DNA of 31,077 nt from a virus. Each line of letters starts with the position of its first letter. Positions within the stretch are counted from its first letter, which is position 1. Shown here piece after piece: positions 22,252-29,499 of this stretch. Both the position numbers and the translations under genes were made by a program. The DNA is taken from the IMG/VR virus record IMGVR_UViG_3300046171_000051, positions 1 to 31,077 of that record; one strand, 5' to 3'. Below the pieces are notes generated by a model that saw nothing but the letters and a program-made list of their open reading frames with translations, did no database searches and was not told where the DNA came from.

Positions 22252-22576
22252 TGGCTTAGTAAAATACTTTCCTGATGCACTATGCGAGGTAGCAAGAGTT
22301 AGCTACATAGGAAGTAAACAACACCACCCTGACAAAGAGATACATTGGGATAGAGAAAAGAGTAGTGATGACTTAGATGCACTTATGCGACACCTAATGG
22401 AGAATGGTATGTATGATATTGATGGAGTAAGACACACAGCAAAAATAGCTTGGAGAGCATTAGCACACTTACAAAAAGAAATAGAGGAGGACAATGTAAG
22501 AGACGAGCAATGGCACATAGACCAATACAATCGCAATAGACATCCATCAGACCACATCATAGCAGGTACAGAATGA
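22208..22576 (+). CDS. dATP/dGTP diphosphohydrolase N-terminal-domain-like protein
   Basis: 122 aa. The sequence YSGLVKYFPDALCEVARVSY, HHPDKEIHWDREKSSDDLDA, LMRHLMENGMYDIDGVRHTA and AWRALAHLQKE matches the small all-alpha domain annotated in phages as dGTP/dATP diphosphohydrolase, N-terminal (DUF5664-like). The conserved His and Glu/Asp could hold metal. In phages that use modified bases the full enzyme shapes the nucleotide pool; here only the one domain is present, so activity is uncertain. Directly coupled (ATGA) to the methyltransferase. Confidence 0.65.
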   Translation: MEKNKQKRKQIPLYSGLVKYFPDALCEVARVSYIGSKQHHPDKEIHWDREKSSDDLDALMRHLMENGMYDIDGVRHTAKIAWRALAHLQKEIEEDNVRDEQWHIDQYNRNRHPSDHIIAGTE

Positions 22577-23217
22577 TTTACAACCAAGATTGTATGGAAG
22601 CAATGAAAGAGATGTCAGACAATCAGTTTGACTTAGCTATTGTTGATCCTCCCTATGGTATTGGCGAGGATGGTAAAAAAAATCATAGTAGGGGTGGTAA
22701 AGCAAAACCTACATTATATACGCCAAAAAATTGGGATAGTAAATCGCCTGACAAAGACTTTTTTATACAAGTTAAAAGAGTAAGTAAAAATCAAATAATA
22801 TTTGGTGCAAATCATTTTGTAGAAAACATACCTTATCCAAACAGTTCTTGTTGGATAGTATGGGATAAATTAAATGGCAACAATGACTTTGCTGATTGTG
22901 AATTAGCTTATACGAGCTTTAAAACATCGGTAAGAAAATATAACTTTAGATGGGCAGGTATGTTACAAGGAGATATGAAAAATAAAGAAATAAGAATACA
23001 TCCTACACAAAAACCTGTAAAACTTTATGAGTGGTTGTTAATTAAATATGCAAAAGAGGGAGATACAATACTTGATACACATTTAGGTAGTGGCTCAATA
23101 GCTATAGCTTGTCATAACTTAGGGTTTGAGCTAACAGGATACGAAATAGACAAAGAATACTTTGAAGCAGCAAAGAAACGAATAGAACAACATAAACAAC
23201 AAGGCAGACTATGGTAA
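22573..23217 (+). CDS. Type II DNA methyltransferase (N6-adenine or N4-cytosine, beta order)
   Basis: 214 aa. Motif IV VDPPYGIG is near the start (24-31), followed by a target-recognition region. Motif X-like HPTQKPVKLYEWLL comes next, then motif I DTHLGSGSIAIAC and GYEIDKEYFEAA near the C-terminus. This order is beta-class, amino-methyltransferase. It would methylate phage DNA against host restriction or partner the MjaI-like nuclease 2.4 kb upstream. Target sequence cannot be read from the protein. CATG and CTAG are both absent here, so the enzyme is not needed to protect those sites on its own genome. Confidence 0.85.
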   Translation: MIYNQDCMEAMKEMSDNQFDLAIVDPPYGIGEDGKKNHSRGGKAKPTLYTPKNWDSKSPDKDFFIQVKRVSKNQIIFGANHFVENIPYPNSSCWIVWDKLNGNNDFADCELAYTSFKTSVRKYNFRWAGMLQGDMKNKEIRIHPTQKPVKLYEWLLIKYAKEGDTILDTHLGSGSIAIACHNLGFELTGYEIDKEYFEAAKKRIEQHKQQGRLW

Positions 23218-23330
23218 ACAAAAAATACACCACAATACAAAGAATAAAAAGATTAGAGAATATAGTAAGCCAAATCTACTTGAGTGTTGAGGTAATTAAA
23301 AAGCAGCTTGACAAAAAAGAAGAAAAGTAA
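23211..23330 (+). CDS. Small coiled-coil protein (39 aa)
   Basis: MVNKKYTTIQRIKRLENIVS, then QIYLSVEVIKKQLDKKEEK. Basic helix with heptads, overlapping the methyltransferase stop. The stop (TAA 23328-23330) is the first base of an ACGTTATA box. Similar short helical proteins precede terminase genes in flavophages. Role unknown. Confidence 0.5.
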   Translation: MVNKKYTTIQRIKRLENIVSQIYLSVEVIKKQLDKKEEK

Positions 23331-23337
23331 CGTTATA
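23330..23337 (+). promoter_or_regulatory. ACGTTATA box, copy 4, before the terminase genes
   Basis: Same 8-mer as at 131, 2062, 4266 and 24797, but 35 nt rather than 13 nt before the ATG (23365), with a small hairpin between. If it is a promoter it marks the border from early to late genes and gives the terminase mRNA a ~20-nt leader. Confidence 0.5.
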
Positions 23338-23338
23338 T

Positions 23339-23360
23339 ACTTGAATAATCAAGTTTTTTT
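23339..23360 (+). other. Small hairpin plus T-run in the terminase leader
   Basis: ACTTGA (23339-23344) pairs with TCAAGT (23349-23354) around ATAA, followed by six further Ts. The stem is only six A/T-rich pairs, so it is a weak terminator, an operator, or a leader structure. It lies between the ACGTTATA box and the small terminase start. Confidence 0.4.
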
Positions 23361-23364
23361 CAAG

Positions 23365-23604
23365 ATGAGTAAACACGGAGGTAAAAGAGAGGGCGCAGGT
23401 AGAAAGCCTAAACAACAAGAACAAGACCTAATAGACAAGCTCGATACTATTATAAACAAAGAAGAAGTAATTAAAAAGTTAGGAGAAAAAGCTCTTAGTG
23501 GAGATATGAGAGCTATGGGTTTATATATGGGTTATAGATATGGTAAACCAAAAGAAACAAAGGATATACACATAAACGAAGATGTTCCTTTATTTATTGA
23601 TTAA
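23365..23604 (+). CDS. Small terminase subunit-like protein (79 aa)
   Basis: Start at ATG 23365, since upstream codons (from 23308) cross the preceding gene. MSKHGGKREGAGRKPKQQEQ is the GG(K/R)xGAGRKP motif that opens many phage small terminases and related DNA-binding proteins. A helix-loop region (LGEKALSGDMRAMGLYMGYR, YGKPKETKDI) follows. At 79 aa it is short for a TerS, but its place one base before terL supports DNA recognition for packaging. Overlap with terL is a single base. Confidence 0.6.
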   Translation: MSKHGGKREGAGRKPKQQEQDLIDKLDTIINKEEVIKKLGEKALSGDMRAMGLYMGYRYGKPKETKDIHINEDVPLFID

Positions 23605-24050
23605 TGCAAGTAACAAAAACTGAAGCACTACTTAAACTCAGAGAACTTAACAAAAGAGTTCGTATCATAAGAGGGGGATCATCAGCAGGTAAAACAATAG
23701 CTATTATAGCAATTCTTATTGATTATGCAATTAGAGAAAAGGGAAAAGAAATAAGCATAGTAGCTGAATCTGTACCACACTTACGTAGAGGCGCTTTAAA
23801 AGACTTTCTAAACATCTTAAAGGCATTGAATAGGTATGATGACAGAAAGTTTAACAAGAGTACCTTAAAATACGAATTTAGTAGTGGTAGCTATATAGAG
23901 TTCTTTAGCACAGATCAGCCTGACAAACTAAGAGGAGCAAGAAGAACAGACTTATTTATAAACGAGTGTAACAATGTTAGCTTTGATTCCTACCAACAAT
24001 TAGCAGTTAGAACATCAGGTAACATTTGGCTTAGACTACAATCCTGCTAA
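23604..24050 (+). CDS. Large terminase, N-terminal ATPase part (frame broken at ~24030-24033)
   Basis: Encodes the packaging ATPase: Walker A RIIRGGSSAGKT (~20-31), then IVAESVPHLRRGALKDFLNI. The adenine/C motifs and the Walker-B-like DLFINECNNVSF with its catalytic Glu follow. After GNIWL the frame reads RLQSC and stops at 24048-24050. The next frame gives the expected LDYNPANLFWVDKEL. One surplus base in TGG-CTT-A-GAC (A at 24033, or C at 24030) explains it. With a second change near 24220-24232, the full gene is 23604-24775 and encodes 389 aa, a normal TerL length. Confidence 0.8.
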   Translation: MQVTKTEALLKLRELNKRVRIIRGGSSAGKTIAIIAILIDYAIREKGKEISIVAESVPHLRRGALKDFLNILKALNRYDDRKFNKSTLKYEFSSGSYIEFFSTDQPDKLRGARRTDLFINECNNVSFDSYQQLAVRTSGNIWLRLQSC

Positions 24051-24051
24051 T

Positions 24052-24261
24052 TTGTTTTGGGTAGACAAAGAACTAATAGGACAGCAAGATGCGAACTTCA
24101 TAACACTTACTTATAAAGACAACAACAGCCTACCTGAAACAATAGTAAAAGAAATAGAGAAAGCTAAAGAGAAAGGCAAGACCTCAACCTATTGGGCAAA
24201 TTGGTGGAAGGTGTACGGACTTGGGACAGATAGGAAGTTTAGAGGGTGTATGTATTCCTGA
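24052..24261 (+). CDS. Large terminase, middle part (between two frame changes)
   Basis: Continuation of TerL in the second frame from about 24034: DYNPANLFWVDKEL, QQDANFITLTYKDNNSLPET, STYWANWWKVYGLG. It then runs off frame (TDRKFRGCMYS) to a stop at 24259-24261. The expected continuation GQIGSLEGVCIPDW is in the next frame. The extra base lies somewhere in 24220-24232, where GGG-A-CAG and CTT-G-GGA are both possible. The nominal start at 24052 is only the first ATG-like codon of the track and is not a real start. Confidence 0.7.
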   Translation: MFWVDKELIGQQDANFITLTYKDNNSLPETIVKEIEKAKEKGKTSTYWANWWKVYGLGTDRKFRGCMYS

Positions 24262-24775
24262 TTGGAAACCTATTGATAGAATACCTGTTGAGGCACGATT
24301 ATTGTGTTCAGGGTTAGACTTTGGCTATTCGGTTGATCCCTCAACAATTATCAGGCTTTATAAATGGAATGATGCTTATATCTTTGATGAGGTGTTGTAT
24401 CGTAAAGGAATGTTAAATAGAGACCTCAGCTACTTCATTAAACAAAACGAGATACGAGAAAACATATACGCAGATAGTGCAGAGCCTAAATCAATACAAG
24501 AGTTGAGAAACTACGGACACAAAGTATTTCCTGTAACAAAGGGTAGAGACTCTATAGTCTATGGTATCAACCTAATCAACCAAAACGAAATCTACATTAC
24601 AAGCCATTCTAAGAATCTAATCAGAGAGTTACAGGGTTATGTATGGGATAAAGACAAAGAGGGAAACAATCTACAAAAACCTACAGGTACACATCCTGAT
24701 TGTATTGATGCAGCACGATACGCACTAATGATGCAACTAAAGAATCCTAATAGGGGTCAGTATGCAATTAGATAG
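24221..24775 (+). CDS. Large terminase, C-terminal nuclease part
   Basis: Third segment of TerL. GSLEGVCIPDWKPIDRIPVE is the linker. The RNase-H-like nuclease follows: LDFGYSVDPSTIIRLY with the first Asp, NIYADSAEPKSIQELRNYGH with the second, and THPDCIDAARYALMMQL with the third acidic cluster. It cuts concatemeric DNA at the start and end of packaging. Intact from about 24233 to TAG at 24773-24775. The three segments read as one enzyme with no residue missing. Confidence 0.8.
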   Translation: MGQIGSLEGVCIPDWKPIDRIPVEARLLCSGLDFGYSVDPSTIIRLYKWNDAYIFDEVLYRKGMLNRDLSYFIKQNEIRENIYADSAEPKSIQELRNYGHKVFPVTKGRDSIVYGINLINQNEIYITSHSKNLIRELQGYVWDKDKEGNNLQKPTGTHPDCIDAARYALMMQLKNPNRGQYAIR

Positions 24776-24796
24776 TTTCTAAAACTTTTTTTTATT

Positions 24797-24804
24797 ACGT
24801 TATA
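24797..24804 (+). promoter_or_regulatory. ACGTTATA box, copy 5, before the tail module
   Basis: ACGTTATA starts 13 nt before the ATG at 24810, in the short gap after the terminase. It follows a T8 run without a hairpin. Same box and spacing as at 131, 2062 and 4266, so the tail genes probably share their control with the head genes. Confidence 0.6.
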
Positions 24805-24809
24805 TATAT

Positions 24810-25457
24810 ATGAAAGTAGAGGTTTATATTCCTGACACTTTGAGTGAAATAACTTTAGGTCAATATCAAAAGTATCTAAAGATACAATCTGAGAATGAAG
24901 ATGAGAACTTCTTAGCTATAAAAATGATAGAAATATTTTGTGGACTAAGAGGCGATACGATATTATCGATGAAAGCTAAAAGCATAAGAGACATAACAAC
25001 TATTTTAAGTAATATGTTTAACGAGAAGCCTCAACTTGTTAAAGAGTTTAAAATGGGTAAAAAGACTTATGGTTTTATTCCTAAGTTAGAAGATATGACT
25101 TTTGGAGAGTATGTTGATCTTGATACCTACATAGGAGATATTCCAAACTTACATAGAGCTATGGCTGTTTTGTACAGACCAATAAAACTAAAAGATAAAC
25201 AAAAATATCTCATAGAAGATTACAAAGGAGAAGAATCTGACAAAATGAAAGATATGCCGATGGATGCTGTATTAAGTTCTATGATTTTTTTTTACAATTT
25301 AGGGATGGACTTGTCGAAAGCTATGCTGAACTTTTTGGAGGAGGAGGAGATGGACTTAGTGCAACAGCAAATTTTGGAAGAAAGTGGGGATGGTATCAAT
25401 CGCTTTTCGGACTCTCTCAAGGAGATATTAGAAGATTTGAAGATATCACTAAATTAA
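24810..25457 (+). CDS. Tail assembly chaperone, short form (lambda gpG-like role)
   Basis: 215 aa, helical, soluble: VYIPDTLSEITLGQYQKYLK, EDMTFGEYVDLDTYIGDI and LSSMIFFYNLGMDLSKAM, then an acidic EEEE stretch and NRFSDSLKEILEDLKISLN. I recognise this pattern from flavophage genes placed ahead of the tail proteins and tape measure. A second frame begins at the T9 tract (25285-25293) and runs past this stop, as in lambda G/GT. The short form would coat the tape measure protein before tube assembly. Confidence 0.65.
   Translation: MKVEVYIPDTLSEITLGQYQKYLKIQSENEDENFLAIKMIEIFCGLRGDTILSMKAKSIRDITTILSNMFNEKPQLVKEFKMGKKTYGFIPKLEDMTFGEYVDLDTYIGDIPNLHRAMAVLYRPIKLKDKQKYLIEDYKGEESDKMKDMPMDAVLSSMIFFYNLGMDLSKAMLNFLEEEEMDLVQQQILEESGDGINRFSDSLKEILEDLKISLN
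25285..25293 (+). promoter_or_regulatory. T9 slippery tract, probable -1 programmed frameshift site
   Basis: ATG ATT TTT TTT TAC in the chaperone frame contains nine Ts, allowing tandem -1 slippage on U-UUU-UUU. After slippage the frame reads LQFRDGLVESYAELFGG and stays open for 84 codons to 25546. No ATG, GTG or TTG start lies near the beginning of that frame, so slippage is the simplest way to express it. Confidence 0.7.
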
Positions 25458-25546
25458 ACATACACACCTGTCTTTATGCTTTGACATTTATGAAAGAAAA
25501 AGCAGAGGTAGAATCAAAGAATATAAAAAGTAAATTTAATCGATGA
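25292..25546 (+). CDS. Tail assembly chaperone, -1 frame extension (long form, gpGT-like)
   Basis: Reached by -1 slippage at 25285-25293; the fusion would be 161 residues of the short form plus 84 new ones, 245 aa in all. The extension contains DGLVESYAELFGGGGDGLSA, FGRKWGWYQSLFGLSQGDI and RRFEDITKLNIHTCLYALTF, ending with a Lys-rich tail. 'NFGKKWGWYxxxxxLxxGDxxRFxxxTKL' is a motif I know from tail-module proteins of Bacteroidota phages. It ends with ATGA on the next gene. In lambda the equivalent T domain recruits the tube protein. Confidence 0.7.
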   Translation, partial: LQFRDGLVESYAELFGGGGDGLSATANFGRKWGWYQSLFGLSQGDIRRFEDITKLNIHTCLYALTFMKEKAEVESKNIKSKFNR

Positions 25547-26013
25547 ATCAAGGAGTAAGAGGCTATTACCAAATCACAGATACTATCAAGACAAATCTTT
25601 TATTAGATGAGAATGTCAATACTGTAACAACAGGCGATATATTTGATATCGACCTATCTAAGCAAACAATCTTTCCTTTAAGTCATATAGTAATAAACTC
25701 TGTAGAGATACAAGAACAAGTCCTCAACTTCAACATAACTGTAATGGCTATGGATGTTGTAGATCAGTCTAAGGATGAAACAACAGACGTATTTAGAGGC
25801 AACAACAACGAGCAAGATATTATAAACACACAGTTAGCTGTAGTAAACAAATTAGTAGGTCTACTTAGTAAAGGCACACTATATCAAGATAAATATCAGT
25901 TAGAGGGCACAGCTTCTTGTGAGTTTTTTTATGAAAGGTTTGAGAATCAAATGGCAGGTATAGCTTGTACGTTTAATGTATTAATTGCTAATGATATAAA
26001 CGTATGCAGCTAA
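25543..26013 (+). CDS. Tail completion/terminator-like protein (156 aa)
   Basis: Starts MNQGVRGYYQITDTIKTNLL, then VNTVTTGDIFDIDLSKQTIF, VLNFNITVMAMDVVDQSKDE and CEFFYERFENQMAGIACTFN. The alternating helix/strand plan, size and place before a gp10-like gene fit tail terminator or head-tail joining proteins of flavophages. No signal peptide. Exact ring position in the virion cannot be told. Overlaps the next gene by 10 nt. Confidence 0.55.
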   Translation: MNQGVRGYYQITDTIKTNLLLDENVNTVTTGDIFDIDLSKQTIFPLSHIVINSVEIQEQVLNFNITVMAMDVVDQSKDETTDVFRGNNNEQDIINTQLAVVNKLVGLLSKGTLYQDKYQLEGTASCEFFYERFENQMAGIACTFNVLIANDINVCS

Positions 26014-26492
26014 AAGAAGTACAAAAAGAATTAAATAAGTTTGCTAAGTATGTTATTAAACAAGCAAGAACTAATCTTACTAAAAGCAAAAAAAATAGTT
26101 CTAAAAAACTATACGATAGTTTAGACTATAATATAAATGTAAGTAAAGATTCTATAAGTGTAATCTTTGAAATGGAAGACTATGGTCAGTTTCAAGATCA
26201 GGGTGTTAGTGGTAAAAAAACAAAATACAACACACCTTTTAGCTATAAGTCTAAGATGCCACCTGCTAAGTCTTTTAGCCAATGGGTTATTCGTAAAGGG
26301 TTCAAAGGTGTAAGAGACAAACAAGGAAGATTCATACCAAGAAAGAGTTTACAGTATCTTATAGCAAGAAGCGTATTTACAAAAGGTATAAAACCAAGTA
26401 TGTTTTTTACGAAACCTTTTAACGTAGGTTTTGAAAGACTACCTAAGGAACTACAAAGAAAATTTGGAATAGATATAGAAAACTCGATATAA
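26004..26492 (+). CDS. HK97-gp10-like tail/neck protein (162 aa)
   Basis: Basic protein with VQKELNKFAKYVIKQARTNL, then SSKKLYDSLDYNINVSKDSI, MEDYGQFQDQGVSGKKTKYN and an Arg/Lys-rich end (KPFNVGFERLPKELQRKFGI). The helix, then YGxFxDxGVxG loop, then conserved FF.KPF region resembles HK97 gp10-type proteins that complete the tail or neck. The last base overlaps the next ATG. Confidence 0.6.
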   Translation: MQLKEVQKELNKFAKYVIKQARTNLTKSKKNSSKKLYDSLDYNINVSKDSISVIFEMEDYGQFQDQGVSGKKTKYNTPFSYKSKMPPAKSFSQWVIRKGFKGVRDKQGRFIPRKSLQYLIARSVFTKGIKPSMFFTKPFNVGFERLPKELQRKFGIDIENSI

Positions 26493-27436
26493 TGGCAAAT
26501 ATATTTTTAAGAAGTCCGTTTTTTGTTACAGTAACCACAACAAGTCATTTGTCTGCACAATTAGCTTTGACAATAGATGGCACATTACGTTATACCATAC
26601 TTAAAAACGCTACATCAAACAGGACAGTTTTTGAAATAGCAACCTTAGCTAAAGATTACTACGAGGCAGATTATGGTGGAGCTACAGGCTCTAATTTTGA
26701 TACAGTAGCTATATCTTATGTAATAACAACCTTTACAGCAGTAGATGGTGGGGGTACAGGCACAGCTCAAAGTGCAGTAACACATACAGGCTTTTATGGA
26801 TATTCACAGTTTTGGGGTGGTGTAAACCAAGATATTGATCCTGATGATTTTGAATTAACAAATACAGGTGGTAGCATACAATTATATTTACCTGACAACA
26901 CAGCAGGGTTTGCTTGGGATATGAACTCAGGTACTAAAGACAAATCTACCATAGGTGCTTCAGATATTGCTAAACAATCTGCAAGTGGTAATTATCGTTG
27001 GTTTATTAATAGGATATGTAGTTCTAAATATAGTCCTATACAAATGAGGTTTATAAATAAAAATGGCGCACCTCAAGACCATTATTTCTTTTTAAAAAAT
27101 GTAGAGAACATAAATACTAAAAGCGAAACATTTAAAAGAAATATATTTACTTATTCCTCATCTAATTATGATGCAAAAGACCATCAAATTCAAACGTTTA
27201 ATAAAACAGGTAAGAAACGATTTACACTCAACACTAACTATATGATAGAGGCTTACAATGCAGTAATGGAAGATATACTGCTTAGTGAGTATGTGTGGAT
27301 ATACTTTGATTCTAATTGGCATCCTGTTGTTGTGGTAACAAGCTCTTTCACTAAAAAGACATCAGTAAACGACAGATTAATACAATATACCTTAGAGGTA
27401 GAAGATGCAAACGACATCATCAATAACATAGTATAA
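26492..27436 (+). CDS. Tail structural protein (314 aa)
   Basis: MANIFLRSPFFVTVTTTSHL, then beta-rich segments with Gly/Thr (AVDGGGTGTAQSAVTHTGFY), a middle FINRICSSKYSPIQMRFINK, and a last part SEYVWIYFDSNWHPVVVVTS, YTLEVEDANDIINNIV. I recognise the opening 'IFLRSPFFV' and 'VWI..D' parts from flavophage virion proteins between the chaperone and tape measure. It could be a tail-tip or baseplate-type protein. No enzyme motif. One-base overlap with the next gene. Confidence 0.55.
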   Translation: MANIFLRSPFFVTVTTTSHLSAQLALTIDGTLRYTILKNATSNRTVFEIATLAKDYYEADYGGATGSNFDTVAISYVITTFTAVDGGGTGTAQSAVTHTGFYGYSQFWGGVNQDIDPDDFELTNTGGSIQLYLPDNTAGFAWDMNSGTKDKSTIGASDIAKQSASGNYRWFINRICSSKYSPIQMRFINKNGAPQDHYFFLKNVENINTKSETFKRNIFTYSSSNYDAKDHQIQTFNKTGKKRFTLNTNYMIEAYNAVMEDILLSEYVWIYFDSNWHPVVVVTSSFTKKTSVNDRLIQYTLEVEDANDIINNIV

Positions 27437-29499
27437 TGAAACGTGAGTTACAATTATACATACAAGATACAAGAGTAGACTTATTCAAAGACGAAACAGT
27501 AAGTCTGACTGATACTATACAGAACGTAAAAGATATAGCTAAAATCTTTACAACTTTTACAAAGACTTTTACATTACCTGCTTCCGCTGTAAACAACAAA
27601 CTATTTAAGCATTACTACAACTTTGACATTTTAGATACTACACTTACTAAGAGTGCATTTGATGCTCGTAAAAAAGTAATAGCAAGAATTGAACTAAACC
27701 ACATACCATTTAAAGAGGGTAAAATAAAATTAGAGGGCGTAGATATGAAAAACAATCAACCCTCAGCATATAGAGTTACATTCTTTGGCAATACAGTAGA
27801 TATTAAAGACATAATAGGAGAAGATAAGCTCAACGTACTAACATCTTTAAATTCACTTAACAAAGACTTTAATTCAAGCAACATAAAAACATACTTAGAA
27901 AGCAATCCTGCATCTAACGATATTATAGTACCACTTATAACACATACACAAAGACTATATTATGATAGTGGAGATACTGCACATAACACAGGTAACTTAG
28001 ACCCATCAAGTAACAAACACGGCGTGAGATGGGATAACTTAAAATACGCTATAAGAGTACACAACATCATAGAAGCTATACAAACACAATACAGTCTTAC
28101 ATTCTCAAGTGATTTTTTTACAGAAACAAGTAACGACCAATATTCTAAGTTGTTTATGTGGCTACACAGAAAAAAGGGTGTAGTAGAAACAGGCGACCAA
28201 ATTACAAATTTTCCAAGTTTGGTAGATGGTTGGAGTGTTGCAGGGGGTGCATCAGGATATACTTCAATGATAAACACTTCTACTTTAAGAATTTCAGAAG
28301 ATGCTGCAACACACGGAACAGCCTTTACATTACAGCTGTTAAGTCCAACAGGAACTTATGATTTATTAATTGAAAAAGATGGTGTAAGTTTCTATTCTGA
28401 AAATGGTATATCAGCTTCTAAAACTATAAATATATATGCACAAGGAGGCTCAACAGTCTCAGAGGGAGACTATACTGTAACTATAACAGTAACCTCAGCA
28501 GTTACATTTAGTAACATAGGATGGGAAATAGATATAGAAGAATCAGACAGTCCTTTAATAATTGACCAATTCAATACAGGTAGTTACACAGCAGCGGCAA
28601 CTTTTGAATTTGTAATAACAAGTCAAATACCTGAAATGAAAGTTATAGACTTTTTATCAGGAATATTTAAAATGTTTAATCTAACAGCTTTTGTAAACAA
28701 TTCAGGAACTATAGTAGTTAAGACTTTGGATAGTTATTACTCAGGTGGAACAACATACGATATAACAGAATATGTAGATGTAGATTCAAGTCAAGTTAAT
28801 ATAGCTTTACCTTTTAAAGAAATACAATTTGGTTATGCAGACACCGATAGTTTTTTTGCAGCAATACACAATCAACTATTCAACAAAGAATGGGGTACAT
28901 CTGACTACAATAACAATGAATCCTTAGATGGTAGCTTGTATAAATTAAAATTACCATTTGGACATATGAAGTTTGAAAAGCTTGTTGATATACACGATTC
29001 AAGCCCTACAGCTACACAATGGGGTTGGAGTGTAGATGATAATCAAGATTCATATATAGGAAAGCCTGTTTTGTTTTATCCTGTATATACTTCTGTTGGA
29101 AGTAAAACTATAAGTTTTGTTACTATAATTAATGAGGATGGTACGTTTCATACAGACGTAGAGATTACAGGCTCTATAAATATGCCAAGCAATTCTGTGG
29201 CATTTGCATCAGCTACAAGTACAGCAAACATAAACTTTTTTCAGGAGTTTAATGAGTACACAGGCGATGAAACATTTACAGGCACATTGTTTCAAAATTT
29301 CTATTCTACTTATATAGGTCAAGTATTTGATAGTAAGAATCGACTAAGCAAAATAAAAGCAAGACTACCTATGAATATATTACTTAATTATTCATTAGCT
29401 GATAAGTTTAGAATATCAGGCACAGAGTATAGAATAAACAGCATAACAACAAACCTAACAACAGGCGAAGCAGATATAGAACTATTAAACGTATTATGA
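27436..29499 (+). CDS. Large tail/baseplate structural protein (687 aa)
   Basis: Opens MKRELQLYIQDTRVDLFKDE, then AKIFTTFTKTFTLPASAVNN and KLFKHYYNFDI, a signature of big virion proteins in Bacteroidota phages. The middle (~265-375) is a beta-sandwich-like insert. Residues ~390-450 (EMKVIDFLSGIFKMFNLTAF) recall baseplate hub folds. The C-terminus is strand-rich and ends NLTTGEADIELLNVL. It lies just before the tape measure. Hub or distal-tail role is inferred from order and size. ATGA overlap with the next small gene. Confidence 0.6.
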   Translation: MKRELQLYIQDTRVDLFKDETVSLTDTIQNVKDIAKIFTTFTKTFTLPASAVNNKLFKHYYNFDILDTTLTKSAFDARKKVIARIELNHIPFKEGKIKLEGVDMKNNQPSAYRVTFFGNTVDIKDIIGEDKLNVLTSLNSLNKDFNSSNIKTYLESNPASNDIIVPLITHTQRLYYDSGDTAHNTGNLDPSSNKHGVRWDNLKYAIRVHNIIEAIQTQYSLTFSSDFFTETSNDQYSKLFMWLHRKKGVVETGDQITNFPSLVDGWSVAGGASGYTSMINTSTLRISEDAATHGTAFTLQLLSPTGTYDLLIEKDGVSFYSENGISASKTINIYAQGGSTVSEGDYTVTITVTSAVTFSNIGWEIDIEESDSPLIIDQFNTGSYTAAATFEFVITSQIPEMKVIDFLSGIFKMFNLTAFVNNSGTIVVKTLDSYYSGGTTYDITEYVDVDSSQVNIALPFKEIQFGYADTDSFFAAIHNQLFNKEWGTSDYNNNESLDGSLYKLKLPFGHMKFEKLVDIHDSSPTATQWGWSVDDNQDSYIGKPVLFYPVYTSVGSKTISFVTIINEDGTFHTDVEITGSINMPSNSVAFASATSTANINFFQEFNEYTGDETFTGTLFQNFYSTYIGQVFDSKNRLSKIKARLPMNILLNYSLADKFRISGTEYRINSITTNLTTGEADIELLNVL

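Noticed and set aside
26586-26593. ACGTTATA inside the gene at 26492
   Set aside because: Exact 8-mer but in the middle of a gene, with no start codon 13 nt on; probably chance, kept as background for the count.
28158-28361. A 67-aa + strand ORF inside the 687-aa tail gene
   Set aside because: Out-of-frame, Cys/Arg/Lys-rich composition, no start context; shadow.
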